Source of the DNA: Gigaspora rosea
Taxonomy: Eukaryota > Glomeromycota > Glomeromycetes > Diversisporales > Gigasporaceae
Assembly (NCBI GenBank): GCA_003550325.1
Contig: QKWP01000132.1
Location: 26,508 to 90,507 of the forward strand
Direction: 5' to 3'
Length of the DNA stretch: 64,000 bases
This document shows positions 1-13,066 of this stretch, piece by piece. The notes below the pieces were generated by a model. The model was given only the letters and a program-made list of their open reading frames with translations. It searched no databases and had not been told where the DNA came from. Made by a program: the position numbers and the translations under genes. How positions within the stretch are numbered: the first letter of the stretch is position 1; each line of letters begins with the position of its first letter.

Positions 1-78
<78 letters not shown>

Positions 79-81
<3 letters not shown>

Positions 82-1275
82 GAACCTGATACGAATTACA
101 AGAATCGTACATCTGTATATGTAGACGAGTTAAAGAATAGCGAGCCAGTTAATGATGATAGTTTAGTAAGTGTATAATTTCATATTTAAATTAAATATTT
201 CAACAATTGTTCAGTACTCGCAATGTTAATATAATTAAAATTTTTATTTATGTCCTAAAGCATACACTAAATAGAGGTAGATAAGACTTCACGAATGATT
301 TTTAATCATAATAATGAAACGCTATATATTAACTTTTAATTAAATATTATATAGATAATGAAGATTCAATAAATGTTAATTCTGGTATGACGGCTAGTTT
401 TTTGGTTATTATTGATTTTCAAATTATACCGTACCAGTATACGGATTGAAACTTTCTTATCAACTAATAAACCCTTAAAGAACACCGAATAGAACAAGCG
501 ACGAAAAGCAATTATCCTGAATCAAAATTACTGGGTATGTTAATATTTCATGGAATCAAAATTTTTTTTTTTTCAAACAATTAAAACTTACAAATTCTTG
601 ATTGTGCGATCAGAATTTGTAGATTTATTGAAGAAAACAAGAAGAGAAAAGGGAATGTCAGAGAGTTTTGAGTCTCATGATCCAAGCAAAATATTTGAAA
701 TGTTTTCTCAGCCTATCAGCAATTACTTTAATGAGGAAGTCTTCGAAGGGTTAATGGAACCCGAACAACTCCCAAAAAAAATGGAGGATATTCAAAGCTG
801 CTCTAAATATCTAAAAATTTGGGATTTACATTACAATAATTGTAAAAGATTAATCGGAATTCAGGATTATAAAATGTTGAAATTAACTTATTCATTAACT
901 AAAGTATTTTTTAACATGCTAAAGATTTGTTATCAGGAACAAGTCAAAGATACATCATTAGCAAAAAACTCTGATCATTGGAAGAGAAAGGATATTAAAT
1001 CACGAATGAACAAACTCTGGGATATAAATTCGCGTATTATGCTAAAAAAGTGGACTAGTTGTTGGAGGTTATGTCATTTTCTTTGGGTGACAAATATTAC
1101 ACCTGAAGAAATGATTGAGGTAAAGTTAAAAGCGAATTTCTTTCGTATTGCGACAGAAATGGAATATAACTTCCTCATCAAAGAATTATTAGATCAAGGT
1201 TTTCCTAATTTTTCAAATATAAAAGGCAAAGAAATTTTAGATTTAGTAGAAATTGCAAAGAAAATTTGCAACTGA
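79..1275 (+). CDS. Unrecognised spliced gene, 3' part
   Basis: I do not recognise this protein. The best model has exons 79-169, 355-384, 481-534 and 614-1275, ending at TGA 1273-1275. All junctions are GT..AG and phase-compatible, and the frame stays open through the poly-A at the window edge, so the 5' end lies outside. An ATG at 550 would also give a 241-residue ORF, but its first 20 residues are encoded by T-rich, intron-like sequence (535-613: donor GTATGT, acceptor GATCAG). I therefore prefer splicing into EFVDLLKKTRR. The last exon is charged and probably helical (EEMIEVKLKANFF, FLIKELLDQGF) with no signal peptide or membrane segment. The first donor (GTGTAT at 170) is weak. The final exon is likely real; the upstream exons are tentative. 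Confidence 0.5.
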
Positions 1276-1613
1276 TTTTTTTTTCTTTATAAATATATAG
1301 AAACAATAAATAATTAAATTAAATTGATGCATCATTTAAACTAGCGCTAGCTTTAAAATTTTTGTTCATTAATACTGTGTAAAGAAATAGCAAAATTATT
1401 CCGCAGTGGTTAAATAAATCTATATCTTATTATTATTTTTTTTTTGTGAATCATTATCACACATAATTTACATATGAGCACGACTCCTCCTCTATAATCA
1501 CTCAACTTGTGATTGTATGGAGTGGAGTATGATTGGAAAATAGAAACTTGTACGATGTTCTCTTACATTGACTCAAGAAAATTAATGAGGATAATTGAAT
1601 TTAGAAATGTAAA

Positions 1614-2676
<1,063 letters not shown>

Positions 2677-2678
2677 TA

Positions 2679-2845
2679 GGGTGTTCAGAATTCTGCGGTG
2701 CATAATTCTGCTCGCTCTAAAAATATTTTTTTGTATTGTCTCCGTAAGAAAAACGTGACTTTAATTACTTTTTAAAAACTAATACAATACAAAAAAGATA
2801 TTTTAAGAGCGAGCAGAATTATGCACCTCAGAATTCTGGACACTC
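2679..2845. mobile_element. MITE, family A copy 1
   Basis: This is a 167-bp near-palindrome. The ends read GGGTGTTCAGAATTCTGCGG and, in reverse complement, GAGTGTCCAGAATTCTGAGG, and pairing continues through GCTCGCTCTAAAA. TA flanks both sides, fitting a TA target-site duplication as in Tc1/mariner/pogo elements. A second copy lies at 3126-3273. Confidence 0.8.
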
Positions 2846-3125
2846 TAATTTGTATAACTAGCCCTACATACAAAATTAAAACTTGTACAAATTAAATTTA
2901 AAATAAATATGTTTACATCGATTCTTGAAATTTTTGCATATGATTTTTTCGATTTGTGTAGATCGTACCCACCCATAAATTAATTCTTCCCACAATTGGT
3001 GAACATTAATTAAGATTTCGTTCCTTTAATAATTTTGGGTTAAATAATAACAATTACTATTTGCATCCTTTTTTGGTTAGAAATAAAATAAAAAGTAGAA
3101 CAACGAATAGAGGACATACATAATA

Positions 3126-3273
3126 GAGTGTCCAGAATTCTGCGGTGCATAACTCTGCTCGCTCTAAGAATATCTTTTTGTATTGTATTAGTTTTTAAAA
3201 AGTGATTAAAGACAATACAAAAAAAATATTTTTAGAGCGAGCAGAATTATGCACCGCAGAATTCTGGACACCC
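3126..3273. mobile_element. MITE, family A copy 2
   Basis: The terminal inverted repeats match 2679-2845 (GTGTCCAGAATTCTGCGGTG), flanked by TA on both sides. The loop is shorter. With copy 1 it marks a recently active non-autonomous family; a larger relative with GTGTCCAGAATT at one end is at 57195-57824. Confidence 0.8.
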
Positions 3274-3716
3274 TAATACATAATTTACGTTAAACCAATA
3301 TTGTATAAAAATAGGGACTTTGAAGTTAATTCCATATATATTGTAATATTTTGTATTATCTTAAGAATCCTATAACAATGTGACGTCCCTTACTAACAAA
3401 AAATAATAAAATTGATCTCTGAGAATTTTTTCTAAGGACTCGTCAAATTGATTAAAAAGTATTTTAAAACTAATTTTGATTTTCAGACTGCTGTAAATTT
3501 AATCATATTATATTGATTACCTAATCAAAAGCTTTTTTTCCGTGCGGCTAGTAAATTAAATTTAGTGAAAAATTAAAAATTCAAATGTAATACCCTGTGA
3601 TCCTTTGAAAAAAATTTTATCCTTAATAAATTATAAATGCGACAATTTAGAATCACCTATTTTTCGTATTTGTTAGTTCCATCAAAGGAGCAGAGCATTA
3701 TTAGAATGTTTGCAAC

Positions 3717-3858
3717 TAGCGATGGGAGTTTCTAATTGTTAACTATATAAATCATGTTAACAATTTAATTGTTAAAATGATTTATATATATAAATCATTT
3801 TAACAATTAAATTGTTAACATGATTTATATAGTTAACAATTAGAAATTCCCATCGCTA
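3717..3858. mobile_element. Near-perfect hairpin MITE, hAT type, with 8-bp TSD
   Basis: Arms of about 70 bp are almost perfectly complementary (TAGCGATGGGA.../...TCCCATCGCTA) around a TATATATA centre, with almost no loop. The flanks are identical 8-mers, TTTGCAAC at 3709-3716 and 3859-3866. An 8-bp duplication with ends starting TAGNG is the hAT signature. It lies just upstream of the HMG-box gene. Confidence 0.85.
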
Positions 3859-3914
3859 TTTGCAACTATATATATATATTTCAGAATTTTAAAAGCTTTA
3901 GGCGCGGTTTAATA

Positions 3915-4485
3915 ATGTGCAAAATTGAAAATATAGTTGAATCATTAGCAGAACTTAATGTCATTCATGAACTTGAATCCAAGACTTTTCTTTCTTTAAA
4001 AGAATTGATTACACCCAAGAGGAAAAAAACTAAGTCCAATCCGCCAAGAGCACAAAATAGTTTTATGATTTTTCGTAAAGATTTTGCTGCTTATTGGTTT
4101 TCTTTAACGAAAAAAAAACGACTTAAAAGAAGTTTCACAGTTCGCTAGTGATTTATGGAATGGAAATCTTTATAATTTCAAGTTATGGAATAACATTAAC
4201 GTTGTTGAAAGAAAAAATATTTATTATAAAATATCTTCAATTGCAGAAATGGTCCACAAAAAATTGTACCCAGATTACAAATATTGTCCTAAAAGAAAAA
4301 AAATATCACATAACGAATATGTACTTTATACTCATGTTCCTCAACAACTTGAAATTAATGGTGCAAATTCATATTATAAACCTTACAACTTTATTCAACA
4401 ACTTGATATAAATTTAAAAAATATTATGAATCAATTATTTAATGAGCATTGTAAGAAAATTTTGAATTCTGAGTTTGTATTGTAA
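3915..4485 (+). pseudogene. HMG-box protein of MATA-HMG type, frameshifted
   Basis: The first 50 codons from ATG 3915 lead into NPPRAQNSFMIFRKDFAA, the opening of a MATA-type HMG box. The rest of the box (SQFASDLW, then ISSIAEMVHKKLYPDYK and YCPKRKK) continues in another frame to TAA 4483-4485. The switch occurs at the A-run 4109-4118. The original frame runs on to a stop at 4146-4148 with no HMG similarity. Both halves are collinear and conserved, so this is a single one-base homopolymer slip, either a genuine mutation or a sequencing error. The family binds and bends DNA; a single HMG box is typical of fungal mating-type-like regulators, which are expanded in Glomeromycotina. If intact it would be about 190 residues. 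Confidence 0.8.
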
Positions 4486-4614
4486 TATTATTTATCTATT
4501 CATTATGTAATATATATTATTCTCATGCATTCATTGTAAATAAAATATTGTAAGCTTTTTTATATCGTTTTCTAATACTGTAAGATCAGATATTAATTAA
4601 AAATTTAGTATTTG

Positions 4615-4882
4615 GGGTTGAGTCAACAGAAACCAAGCAAATCGAAATTTTTTCAAAATTGGGATTTTTTAATAAAATAACAGAAGCTAGTATGCTGAAT
4701 ATTTTTTAATTAATAATGAAAGATTAACTAACATAATAAAATTTTGAAATATTTCAGTTTTAAATTTTGCGCACGAAAACTTGTAATCCGGAAATCAAGT
4801 CGGAAATGTAAATCGATTTACCCAATTTTGTGTAACATGCTGGGTCAACAGAAATCAAGCTTGATTTCTGTTGCGACCCTAG
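4615..4882. mobile_element. Inverted-repeat element (MITE-like)
   Basis: The ends are roughly complementary: GGGTTGAGTCAACAGAAACC at the left, and GGGTCGCAACAGAAATCAAG as the reverse complement at the right. A perfect internal palindrome, AACAGAAATC/GATTTCTGTT around AAGCTT, lies at 4847-4872. The target-site duplication is not clear. Confidence 0.5.
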
Positions 4883-5031
4883 TGTAAAATTTGCGTAACA
4901 TTGATGCATAAACCGAACTTCTGGCGTAGTAAATTAACTGCGCCTTGTATAACTTGATAAAATTTAAAGATCGAAAATGATTTTTATCGCCATGCAAGAT
5001 TTTTTTTTTTTTTTCTTTTCCTCTAAAATAA

Positions 5032-5190
5032 TTTACAAAATTGCCTTCCATCATCTTTTCTTCGTTAAGTCGACTTATTCATAAGTCAGTTCCTCTCGTG
5101 ATCCATCAACGTCCTTTAAAAATTCGCACCTCGTCCTCCTTCCTTCAAAAAATCTTTTTGAACCAATTCTCTACTACAAAACCTACAAAT
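5032..5190 (+). other. Open 5' extension of tRNase Z, mitochondrial-presequence-like
   Basis: Upstream of the first ATG the tRNase Z frame stays open to a TAA at 5029-5031. It encodes a run rich in Ser, Leu, Arg, Lys and His with no acidic residue (for example SSLSRLIHKSVPL and RPLKIRTSSSF). That composition is typical of mitochondrial targeting peptides. No in-frame ATG exists; candidates are TTG 5041, a later GTG or ATT, or an unseen upstream exon spliced near TTCGTTAAG (5061-5069). Trz1/ELAC2 is dually localised in other eukaryotes, which makes a second start plausible. Confidence 0.45.
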
Positions 5191-8100
5191 ATGAAATCTT
5201 ATATACAATTAATTGGTAGTGGAACTTTTGATGTACCACCTTCGATAATGGTACATTTTGATGGTCATAATAATAGTCAAAGATATTTATTTAATTGTGG
5301 TGAAGGAACTCAAAGGTTTTGCTTACAAAATAAATTAAAAGTTTCTAAATTAAAAAATGTCTTTTTGACTAGAGTTAATTGGGATTGTTTTGGTGGACTT
5401 CCAGGTATTTAAATAAATAATATATGTGATGAGTCAGTAGAAACGCAACAAATTTTTTCAAAGTAAACTTTGAATAAAAAATAACTCAATCAAATCTAAT
5501 AAAAATTTTTCTAGAAAAATTATAGAATTCATTCAAAAAAATGGGTTAATCTAAACTTGATCAAGTTTTTATTGAGTTATATTTGTATAAAAAAAAAAAA
5601 ATCATTTAAAAAGATTTGATGCATTTCTACATAATTCACTCACATATCTGATATATAAATGTATGTTTAAATTAGTGTTTCGATCCTAAATCCGAAATCT
5701 GGATTGATCCTTCAATTCAGATAAATTCAGATGTCTAGACCAGAGATTTTTACTAGGATTGGTCAAAGAACTTAAATTATGGACCTAAGGATGTACCCAA
5801 AGTTAGCTTTATACATAATCTGATCCAGATTTGATAGAATCCGGATGGCCTGTTAAAATTAGGATCGAAACTCAGTTTAAATAGATTATTTGTATGGACA
5901 AAACGCAGCTTTAAAGAATGATAGTTATTTAATCAAGCTTTTATGCTTCTTTTTTAGGTATGCTACTTACAATTGCCGATGCAGGTACAAAAGAAATCAA
6001 ATTATATGGTGGTCCAAATTTGACGCATGCTATAACTGCGACTAGAGGTTTTATTGTAAGGTAAATTGTTAATATATATATATATAAACTTATATGTTAC
6101 TATTTTAATAATAATAATCTTTCGTGAAATTCATTAATAAAATGGTTAAAAATAGATCAACAATGTCAGTAGCGACACATGAATTTCAAGCAGATGGAAT
6201 GGAATTAAAGGATGATAATATCACTATATATCCAATATTTATTAATCCTGAAGAATCAAATAATAATCCTTCATCTTCAAATTTACAAGAGAGTGTTAGC
6301 TCACCATCCAAACGATCTAATGATTTTACACTTGACACTGTTGATAATACATCTTTACAATACAAGAAAGAAATTTTATCTTTAATGTTTAATAAAAGTA
6401 AAAGTAATCAACCTTCTAATCATAAAGTTCCAGTGGCAAAAAAACCAAAAACATATGAATATGAAGAAAATTCCGCGTTAGACATTCCCGATGAAGTACA
6501 AAATGATCAACCTTCATCTCCTAAAGATGATAAAGATTCTTTGATTCAACAACGCAGAAAATTGTTCCCTCAGAGATTACCAAAATCAAGTCCTTCAACA
6601 ATATCTATCGCTTATGTTTGTATAGGTCCAGAATATAAAGGAAAATTTGATCCTGCTGCTGCTAAAGCCTTTGGTTTAAGACCTGGTCCTCAATATGGTT
6701 GGCCACCATTTATTGTGTTTTTTTTTTTTTTTAGATTTATATTTACTTATTTATTTATTAATCTTTTAAAATTATGTTTGCACACTAGCTGACTTAGTGA
6801 ATGGTAAATCTGTTACTGCCCCAGACGGAACAATCGTTCATCCAAACCAAGTTTTGGGACCTTCTCGAGCCGGCGCGGTAAAACATTATTTAATATCTTT
6901 ACTCCCATCAAATAAATTTTTTTTAAATATAATTCAAAATCCATATTATATATTATAGATCTTCATTGTTATAGATGTTCCCTCTACATCTTACATACCT
7001 TCAATATGTGCATCTCCAGAACTTGCCACATATCAAACGGAAAATAAAGATTTACAACCTCGAATTATAATTCATATGCTTGGTAATGGTGTTTTGGAAA
7101 ATGAGAAATATCAATCTTGGATGAAAAAATTTGGCCCAAATACTGAGGTAATAACATGGTTATATTTTATCTACCTTAAAATTTTGTTGACTTATTATAT
7201 TTACATATAAATTTCATTTTTTAATTATATCAGCATGTTATCATGAATGAACAATACTGTCCGCAAAGAATAATATTTAATAGTATTGCAGAAAGTCAAT
7301 TTAAATTATCCAAGATTGATGAAAACCGATTTCGTATACCTTATTATTCAAATCAACCTGAAAAGTTATTAGACTCAGGTAATATTATTATAAATAATTT
7401 TTTTATTTTTCTATATTTTCGCTAATCGATTTTATCAATTTTTTTTTTTAGTATCTAATATTCCAAAGACAACTCACTTAGCCGCTCCATTGTTAACTTT
7501 CCATATGGAGCCTTCATTCAAAATTGATGTTTCTAATTTACCAGAGTTATTTGATCATAACGACGAAAATTCACGTGCAGTAAAAGAATTAAATCAAAAC
7601 ATCGAATATCTTAATGTTGCAACACAAGTAAGAGAAGAAGTTGCTAAAGCAACTCCCGAAGCAACGGATATTCCTGGAAATGATGTTATTGTTACAACTC
7701 TTGGTACCGGTTCAACTCTGCCTTCAAAGTATAGGAATGGTAATTATTTTTGTATCAAATCCGTGGATTTTTGGGATTTACTATTAAGCATTCCAAAAAT
7801 CTTTAGCAGGGAATAACTTTTAATCCTCCAGTCCTTTTTGATGAAACAACTACCAAAATGTTCGTCTCGACGAGACGATTCTAACGAGCCAAAATTGTTA
7901 AAATCCAATCACTGGATCCCGGGATCGTTAACGAATTGTATCATTTTGGGTGTTCAAGGATTGAAAAAAAAAAACCAATCTTTAAACACCCGAGGTGACA
8001 TAAATCGTTGTTTCATCAAACATGGACCGGCGGGATCAAAAGTTATTCACTGTTAAAGATTTTTGGAATTTTTAATAGCAAATTCCAAAAATCAGCGGAT

Positions 8101-9407
8101 AAGTTATGTATAATATTTTATTTACTTTTAATATAACAAATATTTAATCATTCTTAATATTTTAGTGAGTTCAACACTTCTTACTATACCAAACAATGGT
8201 TGTATCCTACTTGATGTTGGAGAGGGTACATTTGGGGCACTATTAAGGCATTTCGGTCCATTTGGTAAACCTCGTGGTGAAGGGCAAATTAGTATAGAAA
8301 AGTTCTTTGATAGTTTGAAATGCATTTTTATATCACACATGCATGCAGATCATCACTTAGGAATAGTGGGAATTCTATCCAAATGGAATGAGGTATTATA
8401 TAAATTCTTTAATTTCATATATCTATTTTTATTAGATTATGTAAATTAATTAAGCTCACATCATTTCTGACAAGATTAGTTAAAAAGAGATTCAAATGCT
8501 TTTATTCATATTGTTGGACCACCGAAATTATGGAAATGGCTTAGTGAATATAGTGATGTTCAAGACTTTGGATTATCCAGAATAAAGTTCATAGATAATC
8601 GTGACACTTTATTTTCAAAAAAACCAAATGCATCGCCTAAAAAAATTTCAAGCAGGTATTCACATTTTATCTTAGATCTATTATTAAGTATTCGTGCGAT
8701 TATTTGATTAATAAAAATTAAAAATTTGTAATTATTCTTAGTCTAAAGTCGTTAAAAGAATCCATAAATCTCAAAAATTTTGAGGCAATAGAAGTTATTC
8801 ACTGTCCATTTGCCTATGGAATAAGCATTGAACATTTAGATGGTTGGAAAATTGTGTAAGTGTTACAATCAACTTTTATCCGCAAAGAAAAATAAATTGT
8901 TAAATTAATTTATTAAGGTACATGCATTTTATATATTTTTTTTAAGATATTCTGGTGATACGCGCCCATGTGATAATCTTGTAAATGTAGGAAAAAATGC
9001 AACACTTTTGCTTCATGAGGCAACCTTTGAAAATGATTTGCTTGAAGAAGCTTTGAATAAAAAACATAGTACAACTGAAGAAGCTGTAAAAATTGGAGAA
9101 CGGTAATTAAATAATTAACATTTTCCTTTCTGAATATTTAAGTAATGTTTATATTAAAGTATATCAACTTGTATAATTATCATTTTGTAGAATGAATGCA
9201 CAATCAATATTATTGACTCATTTTAGTCAAAGATATCCTAAAGTGCCTGTTTTCACTGATGATCACGGTAAAGTTGGAATTAGTTTTGATTTTATGCAAG
9301 TGAGCATTGGCGAATTGTATAAATTACCGAAATATGTTAAGGCTCTTAAGATATTGTACTGTGAAGATAGTGAAGAGGCTAAAGATGATTATTGGATGCA
9401 AGAATAA
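5191..9407 (+). CDS. TRZ1: Long-form tRNase Z (ELAC2/Trz1 type)
   Basis: This endonuclease removes 3' trailers from tRNA precursors in nucleus and mitochondria. There are twelve exons: 5191-5404, 5958-6060, 6156-6697, 6789-6877, 6959-7147, 7234-7378, 7452-7739, 8166-8392, 8480-8655, 8742-8855, 8947-9102 and 9191-9407. All junctions are GT..AG and phase-consistent; the total is 819 residues, close to human ELAC2 and yeast Trz1. The N-terminal half has the degenerate metallo-beta-lactamase fold (FNCGEGTQR at 34-42, no zinc ligands), as usual in this family. The C-terminal half is intact: GTGS and PSKYRN (512-523), HMHADH (581-586), H678, D700 in SGDTR, HEAT at 719-722, and H758 in THFSQRY. ATG 5191 is the first in-frame ATG, yet the open frame continues upstream to 5032 with presequence-like residues. 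Introns 1 and 7 carry transposon remnants. Confidence 0.95.
5425..5647. mobile_element. MITE-like inverted repeat in tRNase Z intron 1
   Basis: The ends GTGATGAGTCAGTAGAAACG and (reverse complement of the right end) GTGAGTGAATTATGTAGAAA pair imperfectly, and inner AT-rich arms pair around TAACTCAAT/ATTGAGTTA. The target-site duplication was not resolved. Confidence 0.45.
5673..5874. mobile_element. hAT-type MITE in tRNase Z intron 1, 8-bp TSD
   Basis: A 202-bp element with ends TAGTGTTTCGATCCTAA and TTAGGATCGAAACTCA. Both sides carry the same 8-mer GTTTAAAT (5665-5672 and 5875-5882). The insertion is entirely intronic and leaves the exon-2 acceptor intact 83 bp downstream. Confidence 0.85.
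7759..8100. mobile_element. MITE with ~60-bp TIRs in tRNase Z intron 7
   Basis: The left arm includes ATTCCAAAAATCTTTAGCAG. The right arm read in reverse has ATTCCAAAAATCTTTAACAG, and pairing extends over about 60 bp on each side. It makes intron 7 (7740-8165) the second-longest of the gene. An internal motif around CGTCTCGACGAGACGA recurs in looser form near 14750 and 32590-32815. The target-site duplication is unclear. Confidence 0.7.
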
Positions 9408-10424
9408 ACTTATTTTAATCATAACTTATTTTAATCATTATTTGTATCTTAAAATAATAGATATGGTAATTTTTTCTTTGGATATTTAACATTTAGAAAA
9501 ATTAAGTTAAAATTAATAAACTGCTACGTTACTTTGTGTTGGGTGACTTTATATGAAAATTCTTGGATGAATATGATTTTCTGTTCATACCGGTAGTCAT
9601 ACTGTATTTTTGCATAAACATATCCATGTCCGTTATTTTGAAAATTTTATCACCTGTAATTAACTTGTATGGCCTTGAAATGACGCTCATACGCGTCCTG
9701 AAATAACGTGTATGTTGGATCAATGTAATTAAACGATTACATAAATGTCTTCCTATGTCGGACGATCAACCCTTAATTCATGTGTGTTATTACACAAAAT
9801 AAATGGTTTTATAAATTAACAGAATACTGTCCGCGCTAAGATTAATTTGACCGTAATTCGAGATTACGCCCCTGTGAATTTCGTACTTGTAAGTTAGAAT
9901 GTGTATGTATGTAAAACGTTGCTAAAGAAGCTCGAAGTCAGTTTTCATAAAATTTTTGATATTTAAATTTTAATTCTGCACAAGAATCAATGATTTGTTA
10001 ATTATCGTTTACGACTAGAAAATCCCTGATATATGTTATATATTAGTGCAGTCAACACTTAAGTTCAATTAGGACCAAACAAATCATGGTTCTTCTGTAC
10101 GGTTTGGTTCATAGAATAAACCCAATTAGTTCTATATACATTTAGTCATTATCTATATCAAACATCGAAATATCGATATATACATACACATATACATGGG
10201 TGTCTAAATTATTTTGCCTTTGGCGTAAATTTAAATGGCTAAATTATTTTTAGACAGTCTAAATTGTAAATAATCTAGGATGTCGAAAATAATTTAGTTA
10301 TTTTAGCCATCCAAAATATTTTCGAATGACGAAAATTAAACTAATTTTTATATTAAATAAATTTTTTAGCAAGGTTTTTTGCTGCAACTTTTACGTTTTA
10401 GTATTAAAAAATCTATTACCGCTG

Positions 10425-10775
10425 GACCTCCCCAAAACCTATATGCATGGTGGTCATGTTTTGTATCGGTATTGAGAGGTTACAGATTTTGAAAACATTA
10501 TTACAGAATTACTGTGAACCTCTCAAAACCGATCCTGTCAAAGCCGATAACCTGTTAAATCTGATAAAAAATTAATCCGCCAAGTTCGTTTCTACTATAT
10601 TATTCTAAATGCTATAATGTTTTCATATCTGAAAACCTCCCAATACCGATGCAAAAACATGATTAGCATGCATATCGGTTTTTGAGAGGTTCAACAGTAT
10701 CTGGTATTAGTAGAAACAGACTTGGTGGATTAATTTTTATCAGATTTGACAGTTTTGAGAGGTTCAACAGTATAC
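10425..10775. repeat. Nested inverted repeats (foldback-like)
   Basis: The outer pair includes TCGGTATTGAGAGGTT near 10466 against AACCTCCCAATACCGA near 10635. An interleaved pair includes ATAAAAAATTAATCCGCCAA near 10565 against TTGGTGGATTAATTTTTATC near 10722. The repeated half-site GAACCTCTCAAAACCG occurs several times in both orientations. This suggests one foldback element inserted into, or recombined with, another copy. Confidence 0.6.
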
Positions 10776-12552
10776 AGAATAAACTTATACATAGTAATAC
10801 AGCTCTCAATAACAATTTTACAGATTAAAATAATTTCAGCAAACAAAAATAATTTCTGAATTTCATCAGGCGAAAATAGGTTCGTCAGAATAATTTTGCT
10901 GGCAAAAATAATCGCCAAGCGAAATTAATTTCACCAGACGAAAATAATTTCACCATGGCGAAAATATTAAAAAACATTTCCACATACACGTATTTATTTT
11001 TCTTTTAGTTAAGAATAAAATAAAAGGTATTAACTCTAATATTTACTTTCTCTAAATTTGGTATAATACGTCTTTACTAACAATTCTTCCTTAGCATTGA
11101 AAAAGTATTCCTTAGTGAGAGTTCAATTTTGCGACACATAATAAACGGTTTCAACATCGCAGTTTCTATATCTCAAAAACCAGATATCTGATGTTCTAAG
11201 TAAAAATTTTTTTAAAACCCACCGGTTATTAAAGCATATAAAAAATTTTTTTTAGAAGCTTCCAAATTTTGATCCGGCTGGGTTATGAAACCAATTGATT
11301 TTGCTTGGCCTAATTGTGAATTAAATAATTTGTACCTACTTCAACATTGTAATCAATCCAACATTGGGTCATACAAAAACACTGGGTTTTACCTGGAGTG
11401 TAGCGACGGATTAATGTTTATACAAAGTGATATCAAATAATTACAGTATAGTATCTTTTTGATGTATCTCATAAAATCATAGAAAGGTCACGTCACATGT
11501 CTATAAGTGTAACAAAAACATGCACACTTACGCGTTTGTGTTCATCTTTCTGCAATACGTTCTCGCATTTCCATAATATCTTGCCTTGAAAATTATTGAC
11601 CAAAAATAATAATAAAAAAGATAGTGAAGGATAATATTAGTGAAACAATAAGTGCTCGAAACTAAATTTGAATATTAAATAATCAATGTATTAAACAAGC
11701 AATATATTGAACAAGCAATATATCTTGGAATTAATACTATAATACTGCATAAACCTCTCTCGCTTTATCACGTTTATATTTAAAATAAATTACTATTAAA
11801 CTTATAAAAATATATCATTTATAAGCACATTCTTTATAAACACTTTTTTTTTTTATTAAAAAAAAAAATCCTTAAGCAACCAACTTGGTGATTATAAAGA
11901 AGGATGACTTACATATAAAGTCGATATATAAAAATCAATGTCTCGTCATCATGTGACTAGATCGGAAGGAAGTTCAATTAACTGCGCTGGCTAGTAAGTT
12001 TTTCGAATATGAAAAATGCTTGTTTGTCTTTCACAACCTTCGTCAAAGTTTTCATTAGTATGATCGTATCTCAAGATCCAATAATATTATAGTGGTTTGT
12101 TAAAAAAAAAAGGATCCTTCGAAAATAATTGAAAATTCGTTTGGTAATACAAACTTTAAGTTAAATTAAAAATGTTTGGATTATATATAGATCTTAGAAG
12201 AATTAACATTTATTAAAAATTGGCGAAATTAGCCAAAGAAAAACAAATACATCGTGTATGTTAATAAAATTTAGTTTTCTTCAGATCTCTATCACCCAGA
12301 TGGATGCCAGTAGTGGTAAACGATCACCCCTTTGACACTTTGCACACAAATCCCACCTGTGTTCATTGCTTTCTCTCAGTTGTAAAGGTGATAATACTCC
12401 TATCATTATTACCTTGCACTCCTGCATTCCATAATCATCTTTACTCAAATCTCGCCCTCGAACTTCAATAAACTTACAGAGTGATTTAAAAGTATAAGCA
12501 CTTTCTCAGATTTTTTTACAAATCCGAATTCCATTATAAACACTCTGTAGTA

Positions 12553-12768
12553 CAGTAAGACCTCTCTAAATACAACCTCCCTAAATGCATACCCTATGAA
12601 AGACCTCCCTAAATGCATGGCTTTTCTTGGGCTCAACTAATATAACACTTATAGATTTTTACCTCCTAAATGCAATACCTCTCTAAATGCATGTTTAACT
12701 CAATAGTCGGCTTCGCCTTTGGATCTTCTGATGGTTTTTCCGCATATAGACGAAAACTTGAAATATTT

Positions 12769-12805
<37 letters not shown>

Positions 12806-12843
12806 NNNNNNNNNNNNNNNNNNNNNNNNNNNNNNNNNNNNNN
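12553..12843. mobile_element. Pogo-like element end beside a poly-T/N gap
   Basis: CAGTAAGACCTCTCTAAATA begins after TA at 12551-12552 and matches the CAGTCAGACC termini of the pogo-like element at 25944-30176, followed by the same CCTCCCTAAATGCAT repeats. The element runs into poly-T and a 38-base N gap (12806-12843), so its other end is not visible. ORFs predicted across the gap are artefacts of the homopolymer. Confidence 0.6.
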
Positions 12844-12944
12844 TTTTTTTTTTTTTTTTTTGTTCTTTATTTTTTTTTACAATTTTGACCGGGTTTTTCA
12901 AAACTATAGGTTCTAATATCATATTAAAAAAGTTATCTAAAAAA

Positions 12945-13066
12945 TCAATATTTGTCGAAATGAAATGTGTTACGGAAGTTGTTCAATACATCCATATCTT
13001 TGAGAACCGGGTTTATAGAAGATCCGCTAATACCTAAGTATTTAGCAGTTTCTCTAACTGAAACCT
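12945..13066 (-). pseudogene. Possible transposase helix-turn-helix remnant
   Basis: On the minus strand a short open stretch reads VSVRETAKYLGISGSSINPV followed by LKDMD and then a stop. The pattern (RETA..LGIS.SSI..VLK) is that of a DNA-binding helix-turn-helix such as those at the N-terminus of many transposases. It lies beside the pogo-like end and N gap at 12.5-12.8 kb. Only about 39 codons are visible, so the assignment is weak. Confidence 0.3.

Noticed and set aside
12670..12922. Three overlapping poly-Phe/poly-Lys ORFs
   Set aside because: Artefacts of poly-T and N; no codon signal.
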